NCBI GenBank assembly: GCA_018287875.1
Contig: JAGVVL010000015.1
Coordinates: 1,054,001 to 1,118,000, forward strand
DNA: 64,000 bases
Direction: 5' to 3'
From: Nigrospora sphaerica
Lineage: Eukaryota > Ascomycota > Sordariomycetes > Amphisphaeriales > Apiosporaceae
Shown one piece after another: positions 1-11,643 of the stretch; the stretch's first letter is position 1; each line of letters opens with the position of its first letter. The notes beneath the pieces were generated by a model, which was not told the DNA's origin, did no database searches, and was given only the letters and a program-made list of their open reading frames with translations. The translations under genes and the position numbers were made by a program.

Positions 1-353
1 ACAGAAAGCCTTGTCGCCGGCGCCCTTCATCACCACGACGTTGGTCATGTCGGAACGCTGCCACTCGGCCAGACGGGGGAGGATTTTGCGGATCATAGAG
101 CCATTCAGGGCATTCAGCTTTTGGGGGCGGTTGAGCTCGACCGTCCGCAGACCGTAGAGGCTGGTGAAGGCGACATCCTCGGGCTCATCGCCCGGGAGCT
201 CCTTGATCTGGTGGCCGCTGGCGGGGAGGGTAGACATCTGTGGCGAGCGTGTCAGCGAAGCGGTCGCAGACGCGGCGGGCAGTCGGTCGGCGGCAGTCGT
301 ACCTGAAGTCTGGGTGCAGCCCCCGCGTCGAGGATCTTAGCTTTCAGAGGCAT
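1..353 (-). CDS. 3-hydroxyisobutyryl-CoA hydrolase, mitochondrial (5' part only)
   Basis: Seen: a two-exon 5' end running off the left edge. Exon 1 is 303-353 and exon 2 begins at 237, separated by a 65-nt intron (238-302; donor GTACGA, branch-like GCTGAC, acceptor CAG). The start ATG at 351-353 gives a short basic leader (MPLKAKILDAGAAPRLQ) in frame with a second ATG right after the intron. The protein then reads through a crotonase-type start containing LYGLRTVELNRPQKLNALN and VVVMKGAGDKAFC. Known: this N-terminus fits the enoyl-CoA hydratase/isomerase superfamily, specifically 3-hydroxyisobutyryl-CoA hydrolases, which act in mitochondrial valine breakdown. Inferred: the leader is a mitochondrial targeting signal; starting at the second ATG would give a shorter form. 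Catalytic residues lie outside the window. A generic enoyl-CoA hydratase is the main alternative. Confidence 0.8.
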
Positions 354-1099
354 TCTGGGGCAGCCGGCTCTGAAGGGAGAAGCAGCATTTGCTGCCGGCC
401 CAGCGCTGCGGAAGAGGACGCGGAAAGACATTTAAGAATAGTGAAGCCGGCGCGCACTCGAGCCGGGGCTGCGCATCCAACGAAGAGGGGGGTGGACGGA
501 GACCGAGGTTAAGAGAGGGGAGATTTAGCAGATCCGCGGGCCGTTGCCATCAACTGCTTTACTATCCGAACTCTCGCTTCATGCAATCCGGAAGCACACT
601 GACGCTCGCTTTGGTTCCGCGGTCCCATGGGAAATTCTCTGGAGCTACCGCGCAGTAGCTAGCTACATCCATCCCATCCCATCATACCTCCGCTGTACCT
701 GGTCGGTCCCTACCGACTTTTGCGCCGCGGCGCGGGAGTGGGCAATTTTCGGCGCGGCTGGGCGCCGATTGACGTGAGGCCCCCACCCGCCCGTCGTGGG
801 CTCTGTGGCACCCAATCATTGATGGCGTGCAGCAGCAGATGGGAAGGGCTCTGGAGGTGTGGGCGAGATGGGCGATTGAGCGTGCCCGCCCGGCTCCACT
901 AACAGCGCTCTTCCAGCCGCTAGCCTGCCTGCCCAGTGGCCGCGACAGGGCCCTCTTTGGTGCATTATTATTTTGAGGCACCTCCCATCGCTCGACTTCA
1001 GCCTTGCGAACGACTGTTCCACGCGCCAATCCAGCTCGCTCCCCATCCTTCACCCAACTTCCCTCGCGCACAGTCTGTACATCGGCACCGCAACCCACC
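354..1099. other. Intergenic, divergent promoter region
   Basis: Divergent promoter/5' UTR space between the hydrolase (-) and Sm D2 (+). GC-rich, with a short CATCC-type repeat near 668-685. Open frames here lack a convincing start or similarity. No clear TATA box seen. Confidence 0.6.
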
Positions 1100-1622
1100 A
1101 TGGCCGACGCAAAGATCCAGTAAGCATGCGCGTGTCCACGCCGCCGAAGATGCCGTGCCAGCTAACCACCGCTGCAGGGACCTCCTGACCAAGCCTCGCA
1201 ATGAGTTAACGTGCGTCCGTCCTCGCCGCCTCGCCCGCGCCCGCTGCCCGCTGACCGGTATGACAGAGAATACGAAATCACACAGCTCGAGGAGCACGAG
1301 TTCAGCGCCGGCCCGCTCTCCATCCTCCAGACGGCTGTGCGGAGCCACACCCAGGTCCTCATTTCGTGCCGCAACAACAGGAAACTGCTGGCACGCGTCA
1401 AGGCCTTTGACCGCCACTGTAACATGGTGCTGGAGAACGTCAAGGAGATGTGGACAGAGACGCCGCGCCTGGCCAACGGCAAGAAGGGAAGGCCAACAAA
1501 CAAGGACCGCTTCATCAGCAAGATGTAAGTCGCGCCCGATGGGCCCTGTTTGGCCCCCCAATGCTAATCATCGCGAAAGGTTTTTGCGAGGCGATTCCGT
1601 CATCTTGGTTCTTCTCAGCTAG
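1100..1622 (+). CDS. smd2: Small nuclear ribonucleoprotein Sm D2
   Basis: Core Sm protein of the U1, U2, U4 and U5 snRNPs; it forms part of the heptameric ring on snRNA in the nucleus. Four exons: 1100-1119, 1178-1210, 1267-1524 and 1580-1622, with introns of 58, 56 and 55 nt. The start sits in CCACCATGG. The Sm fold is unmistakable: [20 protein letters not shown] (Sm1), then [13 protein letters not shown], then the Sm2 segment split across the last intron ([15 protein letters not shown], ending at TAG 1620-1622). The 117-aa product matches the usual length of Sm D2, and the SmD2-specific insert after MWTE is present. Compact, intron-dense structure is typical of fungal Sm genes. It converges on the dihydroxyacetone kinase gene with about 340 bp between stop codons. 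Confidence 0.95.
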
Positions 1623-1958
1623 ATGCGAATGCGAGGGTGCCGAAGGTGGGATATAAGTGACGAATGGGACGAACTACTCGGTGTACGGTTTTGGCGTGTT
1701 GGGACCATGGAATCAGAGAAGCGATCGACGAGCGCTGAGAAGAGCGGCTCGAGTACGATACGTGCTGTTCATGGGTGAAATCATACAGGGCCGCGGCCCG
1801 CGAGATGCCGCACCGCCAGGGAGGAACTGCCCCGGGAAGATACAAGCCATGACGATACCATTTAATAAATACAGTGAATGGTCCGACCAGCGAGGCTTGG
1901 ACTTGTATGTTACACTGCACAACACCATCGCTGCGTCTCGCAAGCCATCCTGTGACCT
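1623..1958. other. Convergent 3' intergenic
   Basis: 3' flanks of Sm D2 (+) and dihydroxyacetone kinase (-). An A/T-rich stretch near 1859-1875 could serve as a polyadenylation region. No gene seen. Confidence 0.5.
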
Positions 1959-3790
1959 CTAAATCTCCTCCCAGCTCTCTTCGTTCTGCCTTAGGCCGGC
2001 AAGACCCATGAAGAAGCAGGCCAGACCCCAAGCGCCAGGGTCGGGCACCTCCTCGAATCCCGAGCCACCAACATAAACGGTCCGGCCGAGGCTCGCCTTC
2101 ATGCCCTTGGTGCCCAGAGCCGCGTCCCTGGACGCCTCGGCCGCCTTGCTTAGGTCGCCCGTCTTACTTAATACGTCGACGAAGGGGTAGAGTGCGTCCA
2201 CCAGTGTCCGGTCACCGGGCCTGGCGGGCGTGTACCGCGACAAAGCCTCGCAGCTCTGCTTCAGAGCCCTATTCCAGACCTGGACCGAAGCCTCTCCGGG
2301 GTCGGACGCCTTGAGGCCATGCAGCAGCGCGTTCAGGAAGATAGAGTAGATGGCGCCCGACGTGCCGTCCATCTCGAGCTCGACAACAGACACGATGCGC
2401 GAGAGATCCACGACGGCATCTCCGGTGAGCGGCATCTTCAACAGGTGTGCTTGAATGCCTGTTCGTATGTCAGCAAGCTGGATTCGTTGCAGATGACCGG
2501 TCAGTTCTTACCTTCGGCACCTCGTCTCAGTCCGATGCCGCAGTCGCCGTCTCCTACGACCGTGTCGTAACGGGTGATGTCGGGTTCCGCGTCAATGACT
2601 GCCTGTAGGCCGCCCTGCAGGGCTTCCTTCATGGCAGCAGCATCGATCGTCAGCCCGCTTGACTGGGCTCCAGGACCGGATGTCGCGTCGTGCTCGCGGG
2701 TGGCCGTGTTCTTGGCCTCCCAGGTTTCTTTCCTGACGGGCGCAGCCCAGCCGGTTGCCTCGCATGGGTGATCCAGCAACTGGATCATGCTCGGGCCTCC
2801 GATATCCGTGTTGACGACGTTTAGGAGCGATATGCTGAAGCCCAAGCCGTTCAAGCTCGTCATGTAGGTGCCGCTCAGGATCCTTACAGGCGCAATTCCC
2901 CACTGCCGGAGCTGCTTGACGACCTCGGCCGTAATGCCGCCCATCTCGAGAGGGCTGACGCCTCCCAGGTTGTTCACGAGCAGCACGACTTCGTTCGAGT
3001 TGACGTTCAGGAATGCGCGGTCTTTGTCGTTCTGATCCAGCAGCATCGAGAGCATTCGTTTCACGAGGTCGGGCAACTGCACCTCGGCGCGCCCCGAACC
3101 GGCCTCGTTGTGGATCCCCATGCCGACTTCCACCTCGGTCGCGCCCAGGGTCTCCTTGGAGTTGGGGTCCGGGGGGGCTCTGCCGGGCACGTGGACATGC
3201 TCGAGACTGGCGCCGATGCTGACGAGGTTCTCGGCCGTCAGGCTGGCCACCTTGTGGACCTGGTCGAGCGGCGCGCCCTGCGCCGCCAGGGCGCCGGCAA
3301 TCTTCTGGACCAGCACCGTGCCGGCGATGCCGCGGCGGCCGACCTTGCCAGCTTTCGCGCGGCCCACACCCACGTCGTCGCCCACAACGACCATCTCGAC
3401 CTGGAGGCCGGCGGCCTTGGCCTTCTCGACGGCCATGCCGAAGTTCAGGATGTCGCCCGTGTAGTTCATGACGGTGACCAGCACGCCCTTGTCCGTGTCG
3501 ACCCGCGACATGATGGCCTTGCGTACCTGTTCCGCGCTCGGACTTGCAAAGATGGTGCCCGAGACGGCGGCCGAGAGCATCCCGGCGCCGACCATGGCGG
3601 AGAAGCTGGGCTCGTGGCCGGCGCCGCCGCCGCTAATGAGCGAGACCTGCGTCGGTTTACTCTGGTCCGGCCGGCGGTAGACCACTTTGTTCTCAACATC
3701 CAGCGCCAGCGACGGATTGGTATAGGTGACGGCCTCCAAGGCCGAGTTGACCAGGAGGGTCGGGTCGTTGACAAAATGCTTAGCTGACAT
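1959..3790 (-). CDS. dak1: Dihydroxyacetone kinase (DhaK-DhaL fusion)
   Basis: ATP-dependent phosphorylation of dihydroxyacetone (and glyceraldehyde) in the cytosol, feeding or detoxifying glycerol/methanol-type metabolism. Two exons, 2512-3790 and 1959-2458, with a 53-nt intron (donor GTAAGA, branch-like GCTGAC); product 592 aa, the normal size for eukaryotic Dak. Residues 1 to about 345 are DhaK: substrate-contact GGGAGHEPSF (His59) and GMGIHNEAG, whose His227 is expected to bind dihydroxyacetone covalently. A linker is followed by DhaL, with the Mg/ATP-site motif VVGDGDCGIGLRRG interrupted just downstream by the intron, then DGTSGAIYSIFLNALL. Nothing is missing or truncated. Which paralogue (DAK1 or DAK2 type) cannot be decided here. 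Confidence 0.95.
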
Positions 3791-5976
3791 GGTTGCGTGG
3801 TGGGGGGTGTCGGGGAGGATTTGCTGAGGGCCTAAGGAAAGGGGAGGGGAAAGGATGATAGTATTATTGCAGACTACAGGAGGTTCTCGCTTAAGTATAG
3901 GTTCTCGGCCGCGAACAGCTCACGTCTTCTGACTAGGTTCATGGCACGGCAGGCAATCGGCAGGGCAACTCGTCTCTGGCCACCCGTTGAGCTCCGGGTG
4001 ACGTTGCGATGCCTACCGCACATGGGGTAACCTGATGCGGAGGAGTGGGAAGAGGGGCGGAGGCGGAAGGGGTGGAGGATTAGAGGGGCTCCATACTCCA
4101 GCAATCGATCCATTGCTATCCATGTTTGGTGCGGGGTCGTGCGGCACAACGAACCTTTCCATCTAGGTACCTCCCTATCTATGGGCGCTCCCACGTCGGG
4201 GTCGCCGTAAAACCCGTCACAATTGGAGAAAGTCCGTACAAGACGGTACCTCACGAGCCTTCTGGAGGAGCTTCCTTGGATGTCTACTATGCGTATTATC
4301 TTTAGAATGCAGGGCTACATTTCCTGGGTTCGCGTGCTTCCATGGCAGGGTGCCAAGTTGCCCGCATTACAGTTTGACTCGCCCTGGCTACCGATTGTAG
4401 CAGCTTGGAAAGCTGGCTTCGAGTAACCGATAGGGCATCGTAAAAAAACAAAAAGGCCCTGAAGGTTGCAAGCCTGCCACATGTCCGTGAGAATGCAAGC
4501 CGTTAGCGGGCACGTGTCTGTACGCGTGTGCGACAACCCTGATGTGGCGACGAGCCAAGAAGGAAAGCCTCATTTCCGCGATTGGATGTAGAGCGCGAAC
4601 GCAACAGGCTACCCATGCCTTTACATGTGGTCTCGTGCCGAACGGTTCGCCTGGCTCCACGTATGCTGTATCACGGACAAAGGGATATGCTCAATCAATA
4701 CCATCCCCCACCAGTTTCCCCCCATCCTTATACACCACTGGACTACCGTTGTGGTGGTGCAGTTTCCCGGCCGAGCTCCGTGTGCGGGGGGCAAAGAACG
4801 GATGAATTAGCAAGTCGTATTGGACCGTACGACTTCCGAGCCTGGCCACTAGCCATGCTAAACCCAGTTCGGTCGTCCACCGAGCACTATCTGGCGCCTC
4901 TTCCTATATCCCGGTGGTTGCTCAACAGAAAACTCCAACTCTAGCTGAAAGGGACTGGTCCGGTACCAAAGTACTCGTCCTGGACTTGCTCGGCTTGATA
5001 GATATACTCTGTTCTGCGAAGCACAATCTCAACATCGAAGGGTTCCTCTTCGGAATGCCACCAATCCCCCTTCTCCCTGCCTTTTCCCGCTAATATGGCC
5101 AAAGTCAGCTCTCATATGCCACAGATGACGTTGTACGGCCTCGCTTCCGCACTTTCTCTCCCAACACGCTCCGGCGCATGGCAAAGGAGAGCATCGCCCG
5201 ACCCCCCTTGAGCAACCAGTCTACTCACCGCTCAGCAGTCCGCTGTTTGGGAGCCATGCCCCCTCGAGGTCCGGTTTTAATGTTGCCGTCATGGAAACTC
5301 CCGACTGCTTTCCTTTCCGCCGCATCAGCCGTCGCCACCGGTACAGCCGAGCCAGAGAAGCCGCTCAAACACTATGTAGTTTGGTGAGCCCCTCGCCGGT
5401 CCGGGATGGTTTACCATTTGCAACGTAGGTATGCCAAAAGCTGGCCTTTCCGCGGGGGCCATCACAAAACTTGAGGCAAAGCAGGGTACCCGGCTCACCC
5501 ACGAGGGAATCCAGCTAGAAGGGAAACTGTGGCGCTTGTCGGTTGGCGGGGAGAGCTCTAAGGGCGTCACCACCACGACTACGCAACCATTATAGTCGCC
5601 ACCGCGCTCCCTGGACTCTTTTCCAGAGTCGCGCCCCAAACCTGGCCCCACCATCGCCGTCACCAACGGTCGCGCCATGAGCTCAAGCGGGCCCTGGCTC
5701 TTCCCGGACCCGAGATTCATAAACGGCAGATGCTTTAGGTACAGATCCCTTTGTAGGCCGGTGAAAAGAAACCAGGGTAGCTGTGAGGCCCTGAGACTGC
5801 CACATGAGGCAACCCAACATTGAATTTCACGAACGGCCTCGTGTTGCCCTCGAGATATGCGGCCACTAAGCTCGGTGCCAGTGAATAAAAGCTCAATTGC
5901 TGTGGATGGAGGGCGATATGCTGGAAAGGGAAATTTTCGGACCCCTCATACCAGTAGTGACAATAGGTCTTGGCAT
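3791..5976. other. Gene-poor interval
   Basis: 2.2 kb upstream of dihydroxyacetone kinase and downstream of the orphan gene at 5977. It holds only short open frames without recognizable similarity or splice-supported extension; the longest ATG-initiated one is 5325-5720 on the minus strand (131 aa). I see no RNA gene or repeat. Confidence 0.5.
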
Positions 5977-6960
5977 CTAGATGGATTTGCTGGCTTCTTT
6001 TCTATCCGTAACCTGCAAGCCCCGTACTTGCTTTGTGACCAATTTCTTGCGCAAAGAGTCTTGTTTCGGTTTGCGATTTGCAGCACGCCCTGCGCCGTGC
6101 TTCCGTGCTGATGCTTTCGTGAGCGGTGGAAGGCGCTGGGCCTCTCTCCCTCCGGTGGTATGACCTCCGAGAATGAACTTCGTGTCAGTTTCAAACCGTA
6201 TCCGAGCCCAGTCAGGTTGCAAAGTCCTGTACTCCGGCCTGCGCGACGGCGCCATCGAGAAGTGTTCTTTGGTTCTCGTAAAAGCGCCGCAATAGTCAAA
6301 GCCTTGTGGGCCTCCCAGAGGTCTGCGCGCTTCAGCCCAGTATCCCCCGGTGTATATCTCGTCAGGATCGCATGTTTCCGCGTGTTCTTCGTCCAGAATG
6401 TAGTAGATAATCTTCTGCGGTCTCCATGCGGGATGCCTGAGTGCCCGGTCGAGCTCCGTGTCTATGCACTCGAGAGCACGTACCCGGTGGGGCATACGAT
6501 CATATGGAAACGGGGGTCTGAGAATGATGAAAACGGTAAAAGTACCCCATGGTAACGATGAATGTTTGGGGTTCTTGGGAGAAATGTCGAAAGAAATGTC
6601 AGCATCTAGGTAGGATGGATTGTACCGTCTCAAGACAATCTCCAGCTTGTTGTAGAGTAGTTCTAAATGGGTCTCGTCGTAAGAGGCCCATCGGCCGGCT
6701 CCAGACTCGGCGCTACATAAGACAGGAGCTGGCGGTTCTCCTGGACTGATATTGTCCTGTTCAGCGGCAGTGTTGTGCTTGGCTCTTTTTCGCGGCAGTT
6801 TATGTGAATAGTCCTGCTCCTCGGATGGTCCACGCTTCCCAAGCTTGACACCAGGTACGTCCCCCTCGGCCTCTTCAAGCAGGAGTCCCGTGGACACCTG
6901 AAGGTCAGGACTTTGAGAATCGACAGGGGCTGGGAACAAGATATCGGTAAGAGTGTCCAT
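5977..6960 (-). CDS. Hypothetical protein, charged, putative nuclear
   Basis: Unrecognized 327-aa single-exon frame. The frame is open upstream to 7101, but the only in-frame ATG is at 6958-6960 (MDTLTDILFPAP), so I start there; an upstream exon is possible. Residues about 45-60 contain a basic run (KLPRKRAKH) resembling a nuclear localization signal. The middle (about 85-230) looks folded, rich in aromatic and acidic residues with segments such as LPWGTFTVFIILRPPFPYD and IIYYILDEEHAETCDPDEIY. The C-terminal 60 residues are Lys/Arg-rich. No catalytic motif, signal peptide or membrane span is seen. It sits isolated in about 5.8 kb of otherwise empty DNA, so it may be lineage-specific. Coding status is inferred from frame length and residue composition only. 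Confidence 0.55.
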   Translation of the reverse strand: MDTLTDILFPAPVDSQSPDLQVSTGLLLEEAEGDVPGVKLGKRGPSEEQDYSHKLPRKRAKHNTAAEQDNISPGEPPAPVLCSAESGAGRWASYDETHLELLYNKLEIVLRRYNPSYLDADISFDISPKNPKHSSLPWGTFTVFIILRPPFPYDRMPHRVRALECIDTELDRALRHPAWRPQKIIYYILDEEHAETCDPDEIYTGGYWAEARRPLGGPQGFDYCGAFTRTKEHFSMAPSRRPEYRTLQPDWARIRFETDTKFILGGHTTGGREAQRLPPLTKASARKHGAGRAANRKPKQDSLRKKLVTKQVRGLQVTDRKEASKSI

Positions 6961-9664
6961 GCTGTATGCTCGCTGCTCATTCAGAGTTAAACCTGGCTGC
7001 TGGTGGGAAAGGGAGCCTGAAGGTCGTAGGATTACCCGGCCTGTCGCGCTTCCTTTATGGGCAACCGACACACAGCACGCAACATCCAACTCGCGCGGCA
7101 CCGTTGGTCAGCTGGCCACAGAAGGGCAACTTCATGTCAGTTAAGCAACTATCATTCCAACCATCAACGTGCAAGACCACTATCAGTTTCAGATATCTTA
7201 TTTGTGAGGGTGATGAGCTTTCCAAAGATGTAGCAACAAGGCAACAAAGACAGACCGAGTGCCCGGAACAGGTACATACTCATGAGGGTAAGCCTGGTGC
7301 AGTGAGATTGACTGCGGTCAACGCAAAATGCCTTTGAAAATGCTTGCGACGGTGCCGTATACCATAATCAAAACTCATCTAATCATGTGGGTGGAAATAC
7401 ATTTGGTCGAGTCCCCTTGTCGACCCTCGTGGCCAGTACTCGGTCGACTACAAAGACTGGCGCTCCGGTAGAAGTAGAGATCCATACTCCGAAACACATG
7501 GATCCAGTTGCTGCGTTCGGCCCCAATTGAAAATTTTCAAGTCTCGTGGCCGGTGATGTTGAAAGCAGCCCGTCTGACTTCTTTGTTGTCCGACGTGTTG
7601 ATTAAGTGGTTTTATCCGAAGGCAGCCAACCACCAGCCCAATTTTAGGGATACTCGTTTATAGCATGTCGTTTAAAGGAGCCTTGCAGCCACTCAAATTT
7701 GATTGACTGTTGGCATAGCATATACGGACTCGAAGAAAATGGTAGAAAGCGGGGTTCAAACGAGGTCAAAAGGAAGTTTTACAAGTTGTTTTTGAAAGGG
7801 ACCTGCTCTAAGCCAGGCTTCCATGCGACTGGCCACTGGAACGGGGTGAGCCTTCGTGCAGCGGCGATAGCCAGGTACTTCCGTCAGCAACGTATTTACG
7901 CCACCAAGCACGAACTACATCTCAAAATGGGACATTTGGTACCTATGACGATACTATCCAGTGTGATTTAGAATGCAGAATGCCGATGATGTGTATGCAA
8001 TCCAGGGAATACAGGAGTTGTGAAAGTTGAACATTTCGGGCCAAAGTCGCTAATTAACGGAACATCACTTCTTGCACAGCGACCCACGGGGTCGACGAGA
8101 GACCCTCTGCCCCAGCCACCGTCTACCAAATCCATCGCGGCTTTCACTCTCTCCGCTTTGCATAACAAGCCATTGTTCCCACCGAACACCGATTAAGACG
8201 ATCTTGGGGATCCGAGACATCCCAATCGACGCTTCTCTTGGCTCCATCTCGGCAGCCCGGACCAGAGGTAAGTCCCACTAAACCCCAGTCATCAACTGGT
8301 GCCTGAACCCTTCGTTCCGGGTACCTCATCGTCGACCTGGGGTAGCGAAACGCTTGCACACCACCCTAAGTACCTACCCTACTAACTGCGCCCCACTGGA
8401 AGTACTACAAGACAACGGCCTGGCAGCCCGGATTATCAGGTCAGCAGTAGCTGGTGCTATTCCTGCAGCTCTCAGGGCATCGTGGAGGTGGGTTCGACTC
8501 GCTATACCCACAAGGTACGAAAAGCAACCAAGCCCAAGCCCATTGAAGCTATTCCCAGCCCGTCACCTTGGGGTCTCGTTCAAATTCTGACGAGGGATAG
8601 ATAAGCACGACGGATACCATCCTGATGTTGGAGCGGGCTCTTTTGCACACTGCCGCTATGAGAGAGCTGTGACCGCTTTGCATATAAAGTCCTTGGCCGC
8701 TCGGGGAAACCATTGATTAGGACAAACAGTCCTCATAGAAGAAACGTTCAGCAGCCTCGTCTGGTAGAACTGATTACCGACATCATCACTTTCCTCACCT
8801 GGGCTATATTGATACTTGGCCAGCATTGTTCTTGCCTACCAGGGCATTTCCATCCACGACGACAACACTCCTTGTGCCGAGACGGGGCTTTCATTCATCG
8901 GCAAAACTGAGGGCACTACCACCATTCCGGTTCCGGCTCCCGCTCCTTACAATCAAGACAATACCACTGTTCTGGTCCAAGGCCCGCAGGCCTCCCATCA
9001 CCACAACACCATCTGCCATTCAATTCTCCCAGAAGCCGAACTTGATTTGTGTTACAAAGTAATTCAAAGCTTGTAGGTATTCGCCCAAAAATACTTGCTG
9101 CTCCCGTTTAACTTGGTTGCCCCAGCCCTTCCACGTCGGCATCTACCACAGCGTTGGATCCTGCCCAGTAGCAACCTCAAGGTTACAAAGTAGGTCCTCC
9201 TTGGCCGAAGAAGCTCAACATTTCGCAATTTCAATGCACCCGGGCCTTCCACCAAGAGTTGTTTGTTTTGATGGCTGCGTGGTTGTCTTCTGTTACTGCA
9301 CATGGTCGCGTCAGGAGCTATCCGTTCCAAACCACCTTCTCGCATTTGTCCCTACTTTCGTCCACCTCTCCCCAAATGGACCTGAAGGACCTTGTATATT
9401 TGTCCATCCCTCATTCCATTACACCGTAACTCCCATTCTGCTCGGTGCTATATTTCGCCTGCCCATTCTTTTCTTCTACATCTCAAAGTGCTTTCACTCA
9501 CGACTACATACCCACCGCCCCCCTCCCGAATTCGATTTCCCTGCATCCGCTCCTTACTCGCGCATATAGAGACGTGTGGTTCCCGCTTGGCCATCTTGGG
9601 AATATTTCAACCTTATCGTTTCATCGTTCCAGCTAACGCTGAATCTCCGATCGTGTAGGCAAAC
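6961..9664. other. Gene-poor interval with long pyrimidine-rich leader
   Basis: 2.7 kb without a supported gene. The left part is the presumed promoter of the orphan gene on the minus strand. From about 8750 to 9660 the plus strand becomes C/T-rich with many short runs, which looks like promoter and 5' UTR of the gene at 9665. The sequence GTGTAG at 9654-9659 just before the start could be the 3' splice site of a leader intron. Short frames here mostly start at non-ATG codons. Confidence 0.45.
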
Positions 9665-11035
9665 ATGGCTCCGCAAAAGACCAACTTCAAGTCTTACGAG
9701 TCTGCCACCCGCCTTCTGGCGGCTGTCATCGCGACATCAAACCCGAAGCTGAATTTTAATGGTAAGCTCTTTCCGTATTTCGGTTTTTTTTGTCTTTTCT
9801 TTTCATCTCTATTTACTACCTACGCGACCTGGGCCACCCGAGTTTTGTCCAAGCTCCTGCTTTTTCCTAGAAAAGGTCAGGTTTCTAATGCAAACCCCCA
9901 GACATTGCCAAGCACATGGGCGGAGATTACACGGGCTCGGCTATTGACCATCGCCTGAGGCCCATCAAACAGCTTGCAAAGCTGCAGGTTCAGTGCGTTG
10001 AGCGTGGCAGCGACCCCGGCGATCTTCCCATCGATAAAGGAGGTAAGGAGTCTTGGTCTTGTTGCGTCATTGCTTTCGAGAGCCACCTTTGCCCCTCGAC
10101 TTGCAGGCACGCCTTTCTCGCGTCACCTCAACCTTGCCTTTACGGCACTCATTCTACATCGTCATCGCTTTGATTTTGTTCCATGGAGTACCGAGAAGTA
10201 GCTACTGACCACATTTCGCGCTACAGAGATTCAGAAGCTCTTCGGCGAATCCACCCCTGACGGTCTGGAGTTCCAATTCCGCAGCATCAAAAAGCTTGGC
10301 ATTGCCCAAAAGGCCGCCGTGGAGAAGGGCGAGGACCCTGCCAAGCTTGTTGTTGGTAATGCTGGCATTGGTACTCCTCGAGCTAATCGAGTGTCTACGG
10401 CCAGTACTCCTGGTTCACGTAAGCGAGCTGCTACCGCCAAGACACCCACCTCAAAGCGCGGCAAGAAAGCCATGGCCGATTCTGATGACGAGTCAAACGA
10501 AGAGGATTATGATACCAAGGATGTGGAGACGCCCACTCACAAGAAGCCCAAGATGGAGGGCCATGGCACTGTTGCCACTCCGACTCCTCGCAAGACCGCC
10601 AACAAAAGCAATGCTGGCAGCAGCTTCGCTTCAGGTCACACCTTGACGAAGAATGCCAATGTTGCCGACAGCTTTGCCTCGGCGGTAGGACCACCCACAA
10701 CGACGTCGTCCCTCTTTGGTGACGGATCCCGGCCCAGCACCAGTTTCACGGTGCCCCCTCCCAAGGCCACCATAAGCTCCGCTTTCAATGACGACGATGA
10801 CGACCTCGTCGAGATTGATGGCTCTCAATTCTCCCAGTCCCAGACGCAGTCATTCTCCCGCAAGCCGCCCACTAAGAAGGAGCCTGAGGAGCAGTGGCAG
10901 AGTTCCACAGCGGGTCTCTACAGCAGCCGCCGTGACAGTAACTATGGCAGCAGCTATACTACCTCGTTCATTTCCGCCCCTCAGGCCAGCCAGTCTTTCT
11001 ACGGCGAGTTCGAGTTGGAGGATGGCGAGGTTTAA
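9665..11035 (+). CDS. Conserved fungal-type hypothetical protein, possibly chromatin-associated
   Basis: Three exons: 9665-9761, 9902-10042 and 10227-11035, with introns of 140 and 184 nt (donors GTAAGC and GTAAGG); product 348 aa. Two similar blocks lie in the N-terminal 100 residues: the first spans exons 1-2 (SYESATRLLAAVIATS ... HMGGDYTGSAIDHRLRPIKQ) and the second is in exon 3 (FGESTPDGLEFQFRSIKKLG). Both look like small helical modules. The rest is disordered: repeated TPGSRKRAATAKTPTSKRGK basic segments, an acidic stretch (DSDDESNEEDYD), Ser/Thr/Pro-rich linkers, and DDDDDLVEID. Basic patches interleaved with acidic ones suggest a nuclear, possibly DNA- or chromatin-binding protein, but this is inference. 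I recall similar unnamed proteins in many ascomycetes; no function is assigned. Confidence 0.8.
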
Positions 11036-11643
11036 GCGCCAGGATTACAACCACGGGGATGGATGCCTTTGTTTGTACACCGTGACTTTTACGGGCTGCG
11101 TCTCTTCGACGGGATCCCGAATAAGGAACGGGGTTTGATCTTCTTACTGTTTTCATTTTCCTTGCCCTTGCCATCCAGACTTGGAAGCACGGGATACCCC
11201 AAGGTTCTCGGTACTATGGAGGATCCGAGGCATTTCTCGTGTAAGATACAGAATAGTATTCTGGCAATCTAGACTGCTCTGCGTGACCGGGGAAACCACA
11301 TACAAACGCGTTCCGACCCCCAATGAGAACCTCACCTTTCCATCACTAAAATCGGCAGGGAATCAACAATTGGTGAGCGAAGCATGGGCAGTGCACGCGT
11401 AGGTACGAGCTATAGAACCTGCCACCTGTTCACAGCTGGTCACCAATGACGCTTGTGCAGGCTACTAATTCTGCTCTCCCCACATGAGAGCCAATCAGGT
11501 TGCCATAGATTGATAGTACTTGTTCGTTGGGTAATACTGCATCGGGAACGAAAATCGACTTATTAAACCCGAACACTCCAGCCACTTCTGAGCAAGCTCA
11601 TCCAAGCACTGACAAAGCACAGCACTTCATTCCCGGGCCAGGT
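11036..11643. other. Intergenic between tandem genes
   Basis: 3' flank of the preceding gene and promoter/5' UTR of ELP2. An in-frame open stretch extends upstream of the ELP2 ATG to about 11527 but has no ATG, so I treat it as leader. Nothing else seen. Confidence 0.5.

Noticed and set aside
5325..5720. 131-aa minus-strand ATG frame
   Set aside because: No similarity, no splice extension, ordinary chance length for this GC content.
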